Positions 16,027-25,278 of a stretch of DNA of 64,000 bases are shown here, piece after piece. Below the pieces are notes generated by a model. That model ran no database searches and was not told where the DNA came from. It saw only the letters and a list, made by a program, of their open reading frames with translations. The DNA is taken from contig CAZIWW010000001.1 in the NCBI GenBank assembly GCA_964543275.1, forward strand, positions 22,097-86,096. The letters run 5' to 3'. Source of the DNA: CAZIWW01 sp964543275. Its GTDB lineage: Bacteria; Patescibacteriota; Minisyncoccia; Moranbacterales; UBA11712. Both the position numbers and the translations under genes were made by a program. The first letter of the stretch is position 1, and each line of letters starts with the position of its first letter.

Positions 16027-17706
16027 CTAATTAATATTGATCACAAAAAAATCTATCTCGCTGCCGGGTTGAGAAATCACTTTCATAGTTATAGCATTGG
16101 AAAAAACTGCTCTTATTTTATTTTCTATGCCCTTATCATAATTCATTAAAACTACTTTAGCTATAGGCTTCAAGCTGGCGGGATTAAAATTTGGATCGAG
16201 GTAGCTGATACTCGGTGTCTTAGAATAAGTTAACAACTTGATCACGTGAGCCGAGATTGGCAATCCGTCGTCCATTGTTTTTCCGCCGCCGTTAACAACC
16301 ACATACTTGTTAATATCTTCCGGTAATTCATTGAGATAGGCGGCCATCTCCGTAAAGTTCTGATTGAAAGCTTGACGGACTTCAAGACTTTGGCCCCAGT
16401 CTATAAAATATCTTTTCACGGAAACGAACCCGCTCCAGGTGATAGATAAAATTAAAAAGATATAGATTACTGTTTTGAGATTAGCGCTTTTAATTTTGTC
16501 AGTTTGCCTAAAAACCAGCTCGATAAAGCAAGCGGATATAAGCAAGACCGCGGGAAGCGCGCCGATAACGCGGAGTGAATGGGGGAGACCTTCGTAAGTT
16601 AAAATTCCCGGAAGAAGCATAACGGCAAACCAAGATAAAAGCAAAACGGTGATCGCAAGATTATCGTTGTGTTTTCGATTTTTAATTCTTTGATACATTA
16701 AGTGAAAAAATTGCCAAGCAAGATAACCGAGTCCGGCTAGAAAAAACAAGCCGATTATGAATTGGAGCTCTGGCTGGGAAGGCAGGTTGTGCCGCCAGTT
16801 TTGGTCTCCGTGAAAATTAAAAGATCCTAAATTTAGAGCGGCGCTGATTCCCAAAGCTTTAAAGAGATGACCTTGATTTACTTCCGGATTTAGCACCGAG
16901 ACGCTGCCGGTTCTGGCACTGAAATGTTCAGGATGCGAATAGAAATCTGCCAGCATCGGAGAAGCTGTTAGAAGCGCGAGTAGTGTAAACACGGCAATTT
17001 CTTTCCAATGATTTTTTAGAAAGTTTTTCTTGGCTGCGATTAAGGCGGCCAGCAGGGCTATTAAAATAAGCGGAGCTATGCGGAAGGCGATATAAGTATG
17101 GATTCCCAGGCCGAAGAAAACACCGGCTAAAATATAATTGTATAATTTTTTGGTTCGCAGGCCGCGGAGCAGGAAGTAGAACGAGAAAACCAAGACGAAC
17201 GGGAGCATAATAGCCCGAAAGGCGATGCGGCTGAAGTTGAGATGCCAAAAGGAAGTAGCGGTTAAAAATCCGGCGATGGCGCCTGCTCGCCAGCCGCCGA
17301 ACAATTCCCTGGCCAAAAGAATCATTCCCAAAACGGTAAAAATCCCGAAAGCGGCCGACCATATCCGAAGCGTTGCCGCGCTGACGCCGAACAGCTTAAA
17401 TCCCAAGGCGATAAGATTTATAAACAATCCCTCCCGGCCGTAGTTGTTTTCGTAAAAAAGTTTCCAGTGGCTGGCCTCGTTGGCTTGGATAGCGTCGGTT
17501 CCGTGAATGGCTTCGTCTGGATAAACTCCAGGAGGCAAACTCTCAAGGTGATAAATTCTAACAAATAAGGCAACGAACAAAATAATTCCCACAAGAACCG
17601 GGTAGGCATATTTTTTGTATTTCAGCCAATCTGTGGATTTGCTTCGTTCCTTTCTGTGGTCAAATTTAGTTTTTCCCCTCGATACTTTTTTGGTATTTTT
17701 TTTCAT
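16027..17706 (-). CDS. Membrane glycosyltransferase, GT39 family-like
   Basis: 559 residues with a cytoplasmic basic N-terminus, about 11 membrane segments and a small extracytoplasmic C-terminal domain. The first outer loop holds the diagnostic acidic motif 'PPGVYPDEAIHGTDAIQ' and 'ENNYGREGLFINLIAL', as in RfaB/ArnT-type mannosyltransferases. It should act on undecaprenyl- or dolichyl-type phosphosugars at the outer face of the membrane. It is the first gene of a two-gene minus-strand unit and has its own promoter upstream. Confidence 0.85.
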   Translation of the reverse strand: MKKNTKKVSRGKTKFDHRKERSKSTDWLKYKKYAYPVLVGIILFVALFVRIYHLESLPPGVYPDEAIHGTDAIQANEASHWKLFYENNYGREGLFINLIALGFKLFGVSAATLRIWSAAFGIFTVLGMILLARELFGGWRAGAIAGFLTATSFWHLNFSRIAFRAIMLPFVLVFSFYFLLRGLRTKKLYNYILAGVFFGLGIHTYIAFRIAPLILIALLAALIAAKKNFLKNHWKEIAVFTLLALLTASPMLADFYSHPEHFSARTGSVSVLNPEVNQGHLFKALGISAALNLGSFNFHGDQNWRHNLPSQPELQFIIGLFFLAGLGYLAWQFFHLMYQRIKNRKHNDNLAITVLLLSWFAVMLLPGILTYEGLPHSLRVIGALPAVLLISACFIELVFRQTDKIKSANLKTVIYIFLILSITWSGFVSVKRYFIDWGQSLEVRQAFNQNFTEMAAYLNELPEDINKYVVVNGGGKTMDDGLPISAHVIKLLTYSKTPSISYLDPNFNPASLKPIAKVVLMNYDKGIENKIRAVFSNAITMKVISQPGSEIDFFVININ

Positions 17707-17768
17707 TTTTATTTTGACAATTTTTGCGGGGATGTCTCTGCCGGAATATCTTCGTTTCTCTGCTGAAT

Positions 17769-17797
17769 ATTTTATCTCATCTGCAGTTTACCAGCAA
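17769..17797 (-). promoter_or_regulatory. Promoter for glycosyltransferase unit
   Basis: On the minus strand: TTGCTG, exactly 17 bp, TAAAAT, about 60 bp before the ATG at 17706. Confidence 0.5.
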
Positions 17798-17824
17798 ATT
17801 TTTTAGATTAATTGAAAATTGACG

Positions 17825-17841
17825 TATAATATGCGATCGCA
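17825..17841 (+). promoter_or_regulatory. -10 element adjoining a TGCGATCGCA palindrome
   Basis: TATAAT at 17825-17830 followed by the perfect palindrome TGCGATCGCA at 17832-17841, roughly where transcription would start. The -35 (TTTAGA) is poor. The same TGCGRTCGCA core flanks the PaaX/Cas2-like gene at 47.8-48.5 kb, so it may be an operator. Confidence 0.35.
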
Positions 17842-18001
17842 TTTAAGTGTTAAAATGGTTTTGTGTTTTTGGGTCAGGTTTACGTTATTTGTGTTAGTTT
17901 GGAAAAGTTGTGTGCTTTGCGGCTTTGCTGTGGTTTGCTGTGGTTGTATTAAGTAATTTGACCGCTGTGAGAGTGATCGAGTTACTTGAGCACATGTCCA
18001 T

Positions 18002-18030
18002 TTGGATAAAATTGCAAAACATGTTATTAT
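18002..18030 (+). promoter_or_regulatory. Promoter for SpoIID-domain gene
   Basis: TTGGAT, 17-bp spacer, TATTAT; start codon about 62 bp further on. Confidence 0.45.
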
Positions 18031-18091
18031 AACACCATAACTTGCAAAAGGTGCTTTTCTCGCCTTTTGTCTTGGCGTAAAGAAAACAAAA

Positions 18092-19594
18092 GTGCTTAAG
18101 GGAATAGAAATCTCAAGTAAAATAAAAATCCTTATCATCAGCTCCGTGGCATTGGTTGTATTATTTATACTGTGCCCTTTTGAGCTAGGCGCGGTTTCTT
18201 CGGATGCTGGTCAGGGAGCTAAAGTAACAACGGCTCAAGCCCAGACGGCCGAAGAAGTTTCCGATGACTACGAGCTTTATCAGAAGTATCTTTTGTATAA
18301 AAAATATAAGAAGAAGCGACTTTATAAAAAATACAAGAAATATAAAAAATACAAAAAAAAGTATAAATTTGATAGTAAGGCGGAGAGAAGACAGTATAAA
18401 GAATACTACAAGCTTTATAAGCTCTACAAAAAAAATCCTGGTCGCTACAAGCGCTATGCCAGATATTACGAACAGTACAAAAAGTACCGCGGGTATAAAC
18501 ATAAGTACAAGCCTTACCGAAAATACAAAAAGTACGGTAAGTATAGAAAGTATAACAAGGCTTCTTATAATAAGTATAAAAAATACGGATCAAAAGCTTA
18601 TAAAGATGGCTACAGCCGATACTTGAATGCCCAGGGAAAACAGACAACGGGGATAGTTAACTTGGGCGAGGCTGATTTAGGTGGTGGATTGCTTGGCCCG
18701 AACATCTCGGTTGGCATTCAGAGCTATACTAAAAATGATTTGAGGAACAGCCCTTTTAAGATCAGCGCCAACAAAGACTATAACATCAGAGACAAGAACG
18801 GGAATATAATCGCTTCGGTTTCTGCGTCTGCTCGGACTAAGGTTAAATACGCTTCGGGCGGCAATCTGAAGATATATGGATCAATAACAGAGAGGACTGT
18901 AGCTGCGGAGGTCAGGTTTGACGCCACCGACGGCAATAACGATGATTTGATTTTTGATGTAAATAAGCCTGGCTCAAGTTACGATCGTTACCGCGGTAAA
19001 ATAAAACTTCGCTTTTACGACAGCTCTAAATCCAACTGCGATCGCATTTGGGTTATCAACACTCTGCCGCTGGAGCATTATGTCTGGGGAATGGGGGAGA
19101 TTAGCGGGACGGGACCAATGGCTCATAATCGGGTGATGACCACCAGCTACAGGACTTACGGTTATTGGAAAATTAAATTCAGCACTAAGTACGCCGCCCA
19201 GGGTTTTAAAGTCGACGCCACATCTGGCAACCAGATTTATTATGGCTATGATTACGAAATAGCGCACCCCAGAATTAGGTCAGCCGCTGAAGATACTCGC
19301 GGAAAAATTGTAATGTATCACGGTAAAATAGCTATTACTCCTTATAGTTCTTGGACCGACGGGCGGACCCGCAGTTGGAAAGAGCGCTGGGGGTCGAGTA
19401 ATTATCCTTGGTGCAAGTCTGTTCCTGACCCATACGGCAAACATCCCTCCAAAAGTACTTCTCAATTGGTGCGAGAAGGAAATCATATGGTGGGTTTAAG
19501 CGCCCACGGCTCGCTCGACCGAGGCGACCATTGGGATTGGGAAAGGATTTTAAAATATTATTACAGCGGGATAGATATTGTTGGGGTGTATTAA
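18092..19594 (+). CDS. Exported SpoIID/LytB-domain protein with Tyr/Lys-rich tract
   Basis: 500 residues from a GTG start. A signal peptide (hydrophobic 13-33) is followed at about 60-185 by an extraordinary tract of Tyr and Lys (e.g. 'KKYKKYKKYKKKYKF'). The C-terminal half is a SpoIID-like domain: 'YRGKIKLRFYD', 'NTLPLEHYVWGMGEISG', 'RVMTTSYRTYGYWKIKFSTK', 'DGRTRSWKERWGS'. SpoIID of sporulating bacteria cleaves denuded peptidoglycan glycan strands; relatives in non-sporulators are wall-associated. The Lys/Tyr tract would bind anionic polymer or could be cross-linked; that is speculation. SpoIID call is good, precise activity unknown. Confidence 0.85.
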   Translation: MLKGIEISSKIKILIISSVALVVLFILCPFELGAVSSDAGQGAKVTTAQAQTAEEVSDDYELYQKYLLYKKYKKKRLYKKYKKYKKYKKKYKFDSKAERRQYKEYYKLYKLYKKNPGRYKRYARYYEQYKKYRGYKHKYKPYRKYKKYGKYRKYNKASYNKYKKYGSKAYKDGYSRYLNAQGKQTTGIVNLGEADLGGGLLGPNISVGIQSYTKNDLRNSPFKISANKDYNIRDKNGNIIASVSASARTKVKYASGGNLKIYGSITERTVAAEVRFDATDGNNDDLIFDVNKPGSSYDRYRGKIKLRFYDSSKSNCDRIWVINTLPLEHYVWGMGEISGTGPMAHNRVMTTSYRTYGYWKIKFSTKYAAQGFKVDATSGNQIYYGYDYEIAHPRIRSAAEDTRGKIVMYHGKIAITPYSSWTDGRTRSWKERWGSSNYPWCKSVPDPYGKHPSKSTSQLVREGNHMVGLSAHGSLDRGDHWDWERILKYYYSGIDIVGVY

Positions 19595-19599
19595 GGAAG

Positions 19600-19735
19600 T
19601 TTAAAGTTTAAAACTCAAAGCTCAAAATTATAGTGTCGTCCGTCTGCCAGCCCGCAGCAGATGCAGCGTTTCTGGCGGGCAACGGTATTGCATTTCGGGC
19701 AGGCTTCGCGACGACATTTTGTAATTTAATTAATA
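19600..19735. repeat. Mixed intergenic repeat with GC-rich core
   Basis: AGTTTAAAGTTTAAAACTCAAAGCTC at the left (20-nt core AGTTTAAAGTTTAAAACTCA), then a GC-rich stretch containing TTTCGGGCAGGC, also found at 32.3 kb. No gene. Confidence 0.5.
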
Positions 19736-19745
19736 GTATGTCACG

Positions 19746-20264
19746 ATGAAAACCAACAATCTTTTTTTGAAAATAATCTTTGTTGCTTTGGCGGCTGTTA
19801 TTTTGTATTGGGGTTTCGGCGCAATCAAGGAGCGCTATTTTAATAAATCCTCCGAGGGAAATTCTGTACAAGAAGAAGCGCAGAAAGACAAAGAAGCTGT
19901 TGAAGATGAAAGCGGCGAGGGCTTGAAAGAAGAAATACGGGAAGAGTCGGGCGAGGGCGAGTCGGAAACCGGCATGGAAGGCGACCACCTTTATGTTACC
20001 CGCGAGGACTGCGAAAATAGATGTGAGAAGTTTAAGGACAGCGAAGAGAATCTGAAGTATTGTCAGGAAGTTTGCGGTCTAGTTCCAATTTCCGAAGTTG
20101 AAAACTGCGATGGCTTGGAAGGCCTGGAAAGGGATTATTGTCTCAAAGATTTGGCTGTTAGGAAAAAAGACGACAATATCTGCGACGAGATCAGAGATAA
20201 CAAAATCAAGCAAGTTTGCCGCAATCGGGTGGCGGAAGAAATTTTGAGCGAGATGGGATTGTAA
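19746..20264 (+). CDS. Membrane-anchored Cys-rich hypothetical protein
   Basis: 172 residues: an N-terminal membrane helix (about 7-25), a long Glu/Lys/Ser linker (about 32-80), then a compact domain with eight regularly spaced cysteines (DCENRC ... YCQEVC ... NCDG ... DYCLKD ... ICDE ... VCRNR). The pattern suggests four disulfides in an extracytoplasmic helical domain. Anchored proteins of this kind are frequent in CPR genomes; no function is known to me. A terminator follows, so it is probably monocistronic. Confidence 0.7.
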   Translation: MKTNNLFLKIIFVALAAVILYWGFGAIKERYFNKSSEGNSVQEEAQKDKEAVEDESGEGLKEEIREESGEGESETGMEGDHLYVTREDCENRCEKFKDSEENLKYCQEVCGLVPISEVENCDGLEGLERDYCLKDLAVRKKDDNICDEIRDNKIKQVCRNRVAEEILSEMGL

Positions 20265-20268
20265 AAGA

Positions 20269-20299
20269 TAAAAAGCGCAGAGACAAACTCCGCGTTTTT
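20269..20299 (+). terminator. Terminator after Cys-rich gene
   Basis: Imperfect stem AAAAAGCGCAGAG / CTCCGCGTTTTT with a short loop and T-run, 5 bp after the stop codon. Confidence 0.65.
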
Positions 20300-20345
20300 G
20301 TTTAAGTAAGCGTCTTAAGAACCATAAAGCGCGCAAAGTTCGGAC

Positions 20346-20354
20346 TTATCCACA
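20346..20354 (+). promoter_or_regulatory. Perfect DnaA box
   Basis: TTATCCACA, 30 bp upstream of a -10 element. One of four perfect boxes in the window, all intergenic. Confidence 0.4.
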
Positions 20355-20380
20355 GAAGTTTTTTATTGCGGAGAGTTTTG

Positions 20381-20395
20381 TGGTATAATTTAGGC
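20381..20395 (+). promoter_or_regulatory. Extended -10 promoter giving a leaderless mRNA
   Basis: TGGTATAAT (extended -10) followed by six bases and then the ATG at 20396; transcription would be expected to start at or within one or two bases of the A of ATG. No convincing -35. Confidence 0.55.
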
Positions 20396-21709
20396 ATGAA
20401 TAATAAAGAGAAAGACAATCATTGGCCATATAAGGAACCTTTCTCTTCCAAGAAGCGTCCTGGGAAAATAATTCTTTCAGAAAAAGAGAGAAATAATCTT
20501 GCGAATGAAATCATCTCTTCTATTTTTAATGATTCAAATAATACTTTAAGTCTTGAAGGGCATAACCGTGATTCTAGTATTGACGCGAAGGGCGAAAAAC
20601 TAAGTTCAGAAAAAGAATTAAATTTCGAGGAACAGGCGCGCGGAGAGATTAGAAACGCTTTCGATTCGTTTTTTCGGGAAATTAAGGCGCTTGTTGGCAG
20701 AGAAGGCATAAAAGGGTTATTAGAAATTGGGATTAATGCTAATAGTCTGGAAAAGGAGCTTCATATTTTTAACGACGAAAAAATTATTAAGCGATGTTGC
20801 GAGACCGTTCTTAAAATTTTTCACAACAAACAGGATAACGGTCTCGGTATTAGAAATTGGGCGAATACGGTTGTTGAAACGGCTTTGAGAAAGGAAGGAG
20901 AGGAAATAGCAAAAGCGCTCGATGTTATTAGAAATAGAAAGATAAGTAGCGGCGAAGTGAAAATAGGAAAGGTGATTAGGAGAAAGTCGCCTGAGTCTGA
21001 TGATGTTCTTTCAGCTAAGAGCGAAGCTCCATCCGGAGAAGGGGAAATTGTTCTCGGGAATGAACAAGAGGTAAGTGAGGATGATCTTCAAGAGCAGTTA
21101 AAAGAAACGGTGAGAGGGATTGTTAACAGTGAAATAGAGAAGATTAAAAACGAAAGCCTGATAAGCCGAGGAGTGAAATACGACAGTTACATTGAAGGAA
21201 AAATTAAATCTCAATGGTTAAAGGCCGGTGAGTTAACTGGCGACGAAATTAGCGAGATAGCAAAAAAATATCTGGAAGAGAGACAAAAAGTCGCGGATGC
21301 CGTGACGGAAGATATTCTGGAGAATCTTGAACTAAATCCGGGCAGAAAGAAAGACGAAGGATACATTTCAACACTCGCTTTTTTGTGGACTAGAAAGAAA
21401 ATTTTCGAATACGCGGAAGAGTATTTGGAAAACAAAAAGGTTTCTGAAAAAGGAAAGTTAGATTTTACTCCGGAACAGCAGGAGGCTGTTGATTTGTTAT
21501 TAGAGGAAGCATCAGGATACAACGAAGAAATTGCTGGCATTTTGGAGAGAAGCGGCAAGGCGAAGTTTTATACTGCTGAAAATATAAGCAATCTTATTGA
21601 ATCTCATTTAAGAGAATTAATTTTCAAAAATTTTGTGGAAGATAAATTTTTTTCAGATAGTGACGTTGAAAAAGTGGTTAAGCATGTTTTAGAAAATTTA
21701 AATAAGTAG
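20396..21709 (+). CDS. Large hydrophilic hypothetical protein
   Basis: 437 residues, strongly charged, predicted mostly helical, no membrane segment or signal. Start set at the ATG at 20396, six bases after an extended -10 element. An upstream TTG/ATG-type extension is ruled out because it would lie within the promoter. Followed after 2 bp by the next gene, so they are cotranscribed and perhaps translationally coupled. No family recognised. First gene of a cluster that ends with the TraD/VirB4-like ATPase. Confidence 0.75.
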   Translation: MNNKEKDNHWPYKEPFSSKKRPGKIILSEKERNNLANEIISSIFNDSNNTLSLEGHNRDSSIDAKGEKLSSEKELNFEEQARGEIRNAFDSFFREIKALVGREGIKGLLEIGINANSLEKELHIFNDEKIIKRCCETVLKIFHNKQDNGLGIRNWANTVVETALRKEGEEIAKALDVIRNRKISSGEVKIGKVIRRKSPESDDVLSAKSEAPSGEGEIVLGNEQEVSEDDLQEQLKETVRGIVNSEIEKIKNESLISRGVKYDSYIEGKIKSQWLKAGELTGDEISEIAKKYLEERQKVADAVTEDILENLELNPGRKKDEGYISTLAFLWTRKKIFEYAEEYLENKKVSEKGKLDFTPEQQEAVDLLLEEASGYNEEIAGILERSGKAKFYTAENISNLIESHLRELIFKNFVEDKFFSDSDVEKVVKHVLENLNK

Positions 21710-21711
21710 TT

Positions 21712-24138
21712 ATGACAGAGGTTTTTAAAGAAATATTGAAAGCGGGCGCAAGACGTGGAGAGGAATTTGCTAAAAAGGCAAAGGGGCTTAGAAGTGGAAG
21801 TCAAGAGGAATTACCCAAAGCTACTGATGAGGAATTGGCGCAGGCGGAACTGTATGAACAGAAAAAAGAAACTGGACGGAAGAACGATCTTAAGGACGGT
21901 CTTGGAGAAACACATAAAGGAGACGGAGCTCAAGGGGTACTTGAGGGAGCGAGAGGCACTGCTACTGCTATGCTGGGGGAGAATCAGGAAGAACCGCGGC
22001 AAAAATCTCTTACTGAAGCTGAAGCAAAAGGAGATGAAGATCCATCATTAGTTGAGAATGCTGAACTGGCTGGAGAGCATATCACTGAAGAGGTGCCGAA
22101 AAAAGAAGAGAAAGGTGAAGGGACCAAGAGTTTAGAGATGTTAAAAAAGGATCTTGAGGAAAAAAGGGCAAAGTACGCTCGTTTAGATACAGATATTTCG
22201 GGTAAGTGGTCGAGGCTTAAGAGAGTGCTGGGCTTGAATATTAAAGAAGTGAAGAACAAAGATGTCGATGTTGAGAAAGCCAGACGGGAATATTATGAAG
22301 CGTTGGAAAAATATGCCGGCGCAAGAAAGGCTTCCTTGCCGGAAGGAGATAAGAAAGCGGCTGCGGAACTTTTAAAAGAAGTTCGTCTTGATGAGGCGCT
22401 TAATATTTTTAATGCCAAAACGGACGAAAGGTTAAAGGCGAGAAAAGAAAGAGGCGATTGGCCAAGCAAGTTAATGGACGGATATATGAAAGCGGTTGAG
22501 AAGTGGCGGGGATACAATTGGAAAACAAAGCTTGCTCTTTCGGGGATTTTGTTAACTGCCGGGGCAGCCAGTGGTCTTTATGGAATTGCTTTTGGTTCCA
22601 TAGGCGCTGGAGTTTTTTCAACATTTAAAATTTCCCAGAGGGCGTTAAGCGCCGGAGCAACTGGACTTGGGATAAAGAAGATGTGGGATGCGGCTTCCTT
22701 AAAACGAATGGAGAAAAAATCAGTGAAAGAAATCGAGGGAATGTTATCGAAAGATGATTGGTTAGACAGGTTTGATTCTAAATTAGATGAGAGCATAAAA
22801 TCTGTTAATGAGAGGCTGGCAAAGATAGAAAAGAAGGATTTAACGAGGAAAAGAGTTGCGGTGTGGGCTGGTATTTTGTTTGGCGGCGGAGGAATGATTT
22901 TCGATATTTATAAGGGCTGGTCCGGATCCGGATTGGGGAAAACGGCGGACGTGGTTTCCGGCAAGCCGTCCGGCGCCGGGGTGACCGATGTGCGTAAGCC
23001 GAGCGGGATTGGTCAACCCCCCGTTGAAAAAACTCCAGGTACTCATATAGGTACTCATATTGAGCCGCCCAAAGCGCCTCCGGCCGACGAAGTAATTAAG
23101 TCGCCGGCAGTTACTACAGAGGATATTATTAGCAAGCCGCCCGATAAATATGTTACAACTCCGATTCCAGCGGAGACAACTGAAAAGATGACGGAGTTTA
23201 TGGGAGACTCAACTGAAATTAAAAAAGGCGGAAGTATTTGGAAATCGGTGCGAAGGTTGTATATGAAGCATCCGGAAGAGTATGGATATGGTTCGGACGG
23301 AGAGCGAGTTAAAAGCTTGTTTAAATCGTTCAAGGAGCAGGGGATTTTGAAACGTCTGGGAATTCGAGGGATTGATAATTTCGAAGATTTAACCGATGAG
23401 CAGAAGATTAAAATCTGGTCGGAGTGGAAGACAGCTAATTCTGTCAGGGATCTTTCCATTTCCAGCGGTGGGAGAATTAAAGATTTGGTCCACGCTGGAG
23501 ATAAGATTTTTCTTGATAAGGACGGGAAAATCACTTTTGATTTCGAGCGCGGTTCCGGCATAAGACCGGGCTATTTGTCCGGTCACGAAACTGGCGCGGG
23601 TAAGGGCGGCGGAGTCGCGGAAGTCGTCGGCGGCGGAGCAGGCGCGGAAGAATTTCGCGAAGGCGAGAAGCCGGCTTGGCTTGAGGAATATGATAAAAGA
23701 ATAGGAGAAACGAGATTAAGAGAGCAGGCGGCGGAAGCTAGATTAGATAGAGCTGACGAGTATTTGCGGAAGACTAGTGATGATTTAGCGGCGGCTAGAG
23801 AAGCAGAAACAGCGGCTATTGACTACACTCGGACTCATGAATTGATGGATTATATCCAGCAAAAGCTTTCAGGAGTTGATATCGACTGGGGCGCTCGCGG
23901 ATCGGCTATGAGAATGTATGACGAATTAAAACAAGGTTCGCTAATTAATTCTGATCAGCCTATGGCGCCGGATATGGGCAAGGAACAGTATTGGAAAACA
24001 CTCCGGAGGTTAACTGACGATCTTGGCAAACCGCGAGGTGGCGAAACAGTCGAGGAGTGGGTAAAGAGAGGATTGGAGCGTAAAAAAATTTCTCCAGAAA
24101 GAGTAATTAGCGTCCTTAAGAAAGTATCCAATGGGTAA
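21712..24138 (+). CDS. Large membrane-associated hypothetical protein with LysM-like segment
   Basis: 808 residues. The first 250 are charged and helical. Two to three hydrophobic segments follow (about 270-306 and 381-400). Next come a Pro/Thr-rich linker (about 420-495) and a segment at about 505-615 that begins 'GGSIWKSVRRLYMKHPEEYG' and ends 'VHAGDKIFLDKDGKITF', resembling LysM-type modules that bind peptidoglycan. A Gly-rich linker and a helical C-terminal region complete it. The topology would place the LysM-like part outside the cell. Cotranscribed with its neighbours; role unknown, perhaps an envelope-spanning scaffold. Confidence 0.75.
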   Translation: MTEVFKEILKAGARRGEEFAKKAKGLRSGSQEELPKATDEELAQAELYEQKKETGRKNDLKDGLGETHKGDGAQGVLEGARGTATAMLGENQEEPRQKSLTEAEAKGDEDPSLVENAELAGEHITEEVPKKEEKGEGTKSLEMLKKDLEEKRAKYARLDTDISGKWSRLKRVLGLNIKEVKNKDVDVEKARREYYEALEKYAGARKASLPEGDKKAAAELLKEVRLDEALNIFNAKTDERLKARKERGDWPSKLMDGYMKAVEKWRGYNWKTKLALSGILLTAGAASGLYGIAFGSIGAGVFSTFKISQRALSAGATGLGIKKMWDAASLKRMEKKSVKEIEGMLSKDDWLDRFDSKLDESIKSVNERLAKIEKKDLTRKRVAVWAGILFGGGGMIFDIYKGWSGSGLGKTADVVSGKPSGAGVTDVRKPSGIGQPPVEKTPGTHIGTHIEPPKAPPADEVIKSPAVTTEDIISKPPDKYVTTPIPAETTEKMTEFMGDSTEIKKGGSIWKSVRRLYMKHPEEYGYGSDGERVKSLFKSFKEQGILKRLGIRGIDNFEDLTDEQKIKIWSEWKTANSVRDLSISSGGRIKDLVHAGDKIFLDKDGKITFDFERGSGIRPGYLSGHETGAGKGGGVAEVVGGGAGAEEFREGEKPAWLEEYDKRIGETRLREQAAEARLDRADEYLRKTSDDLAAAREAETAAIDYTRTHELMDYIQQKLSGVDIDWGARGSAMRMYDELKQGSLINSDQPMAPDMGKEQYWKTLRRLTDDLGKPRGGETVEEWVKRGLERKKISPERVISVLKKVSNG

Positions 24139-24175
24139 GCGGGATTAAGCATTAACAAATATTTATTTTAAACCA

Positions 24176-24499
24176 ATGACTCAAGACACCATTCTTAAAC
24201 AAACAATTATTGAAGAGTTGGGCTTGCGGGATCTTCCCCGAGAAAAAAAAGAAAAAATGCTGGTGAAAATGACCGAAGTGGTTTTGAAGAGAATTTATCT
24301 AGAAACGGTGGAGAGCTTAAGCGACGCTGATCGAGAGGAGCTGGGCAAACTTTTGGACAAAAAAGCGGAACCGGAAAAGGTCGAAGGGTTTTTAAAGTCC
24401 AAATTTGAAGATTACGACGGGTTTGTGAAAAAAATTGTGGACGATTTTAAAAACGAGATGAAGGAATCGATGACGCAGCTCGAAAATTCAAAATCCTAA
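24176..24499 (+). CDS. Small helical hypothetical protein
   Basis: 107 residues, all helical ('ELGLRDLPREKKEKMLVKMTE', then an acidic amphipathic C-terminus). It resembles small CPR proteins listed as DUF5663, from memory only. Sits 38 bp after the 808-residue gene, same strand. Confidence 0.65.
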   Translation: MTQDTILKQTIIEELGLRDLPREKKEKMLVKMTEVVLKRIYLETVESLSDADREELGKLLDKKAEPEKVEGFLKSKFEDYDGFVKKIVDDFKNEMKESMTQLENSKS

Positions 24500-24599
24500 T
24501 ATCGAAGTTTCTGCATGGCGGCAAACGGAAATTGCGGGTTTTGAATTTTGAAATTATTTTGTGTTTAGGGTTTAAGATTTTGGATTTAAAATTAAATTT
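24500..24599. repeat. Intergenic inverted element (AAATTCAAAATCC units)
   Basis: AAATTCAAAATCC at the left; GGTTTTGAATTTTGAAAT and GATTTTGGATTTAAAAT at the right, ending at the next ATG. Confidence 0.65.
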
Positions 24600-25136
24600 A
24601 TGCCACAAAGCAAATATCAGGAACCAATTGAGGGAGAAGATCTTGATTTAGAGAAAAAATTTAAAGATGCGCGTGTCCAAAAAGCCGGCGAGGGTTTATT
24701 TCCTAAGGAATCTGTTGGCGAGAAAACTGGGGAGGATGTTGAAGCTGGGAAGAAAGTTACTGAACTAGAAGTAAAGGGAAAGGAGCCGATTAGTCCGGAA
24801 AAGGGAGCTGAAGCGGAAGTTGGCGAGAAAAGGATTTCGGAAAAACTAGAGACGGCTCGCAGAGTTATCGGAGTTCGGCAGGCTGCTCCCAAGACAACCG
24901 TAGCCCAAGACGCCCAAGCCATTTCTCAAATTGCCGAGTATGAAAAGAAAATAGACAAGCTGATGGAGATCGCTACGCACAAGGGGCCGGAACACGCCGT
25001 TAAAGTAGCCCAACATTTAGACAAAAGCAAAATTTCCGCTCGAGCCGATAATTATACTATGGACGAGATTCATGACAAGATGGAGAACGATTTGCGAGAG
25101 CGACTGGTCAAGAAAGGATTGTTGAAGGAGCTCTAG
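24600..25136 (+). CDS. Hydrophilic hypothetical protein
   Basis: 178 residues, acidic and probably disordered to about 85. A conserved-looking helical C-terminal half follows ('AQDAQAISQIAEYEKKIDKL', 'VKVAQHLDKSKISARADNY'). No family recognised. Same strand and cluster as the ATPase at 27.1 kb. Confidence 0.65.
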   Translation: MPQSKYQEPIEGEDLDLEKKFKDARVQKAGEGLFPKESVGEKTGEDVEAGKKVTELEVKGKEPISPEKGAEAEVGEKRISEKLETARRVIGVRQAAPKTTVAQDAQAISQIAEYEKKIDKLMEIATHKGPEHAVKVAQHLDKSKISARADNYTMDEIHDKMENDLRERLVKKGLLKEL

Positions 25137-25278
25137 GGAAAATCCCAATGTCAAAATCCCAATATCCAATAAAATTCCAAATTTCAAATCCCAAGATGTG
25201 CGTGAAGTCTATTTTCCGTAATTTTATTTCTTCGCGGAAAGTACCGCAATACTTAAAATAAAAATTTTAAAATAAAAA
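25137..25278. repeat. AAATCCCAAT-family repeat arm and spacer
   Basis: AATCCCAATGTCAAAATCCC, then ATTCCAAATTTCAAATCCC units at the left; the rest of the spacer contains a weak hairpin (TTCCG/CGGAA). Only one arm is obvious. Confidence 0.5.

Noticed and set aside
18290..18610. Short-period repeat resembling a CRISPR or satellite array
   Set aside because: It is the coding DNA of the Lys/Tyr tract (AAR/TAY codons) in frame with the SpoIID protein; units are irregular and there are no spacers.
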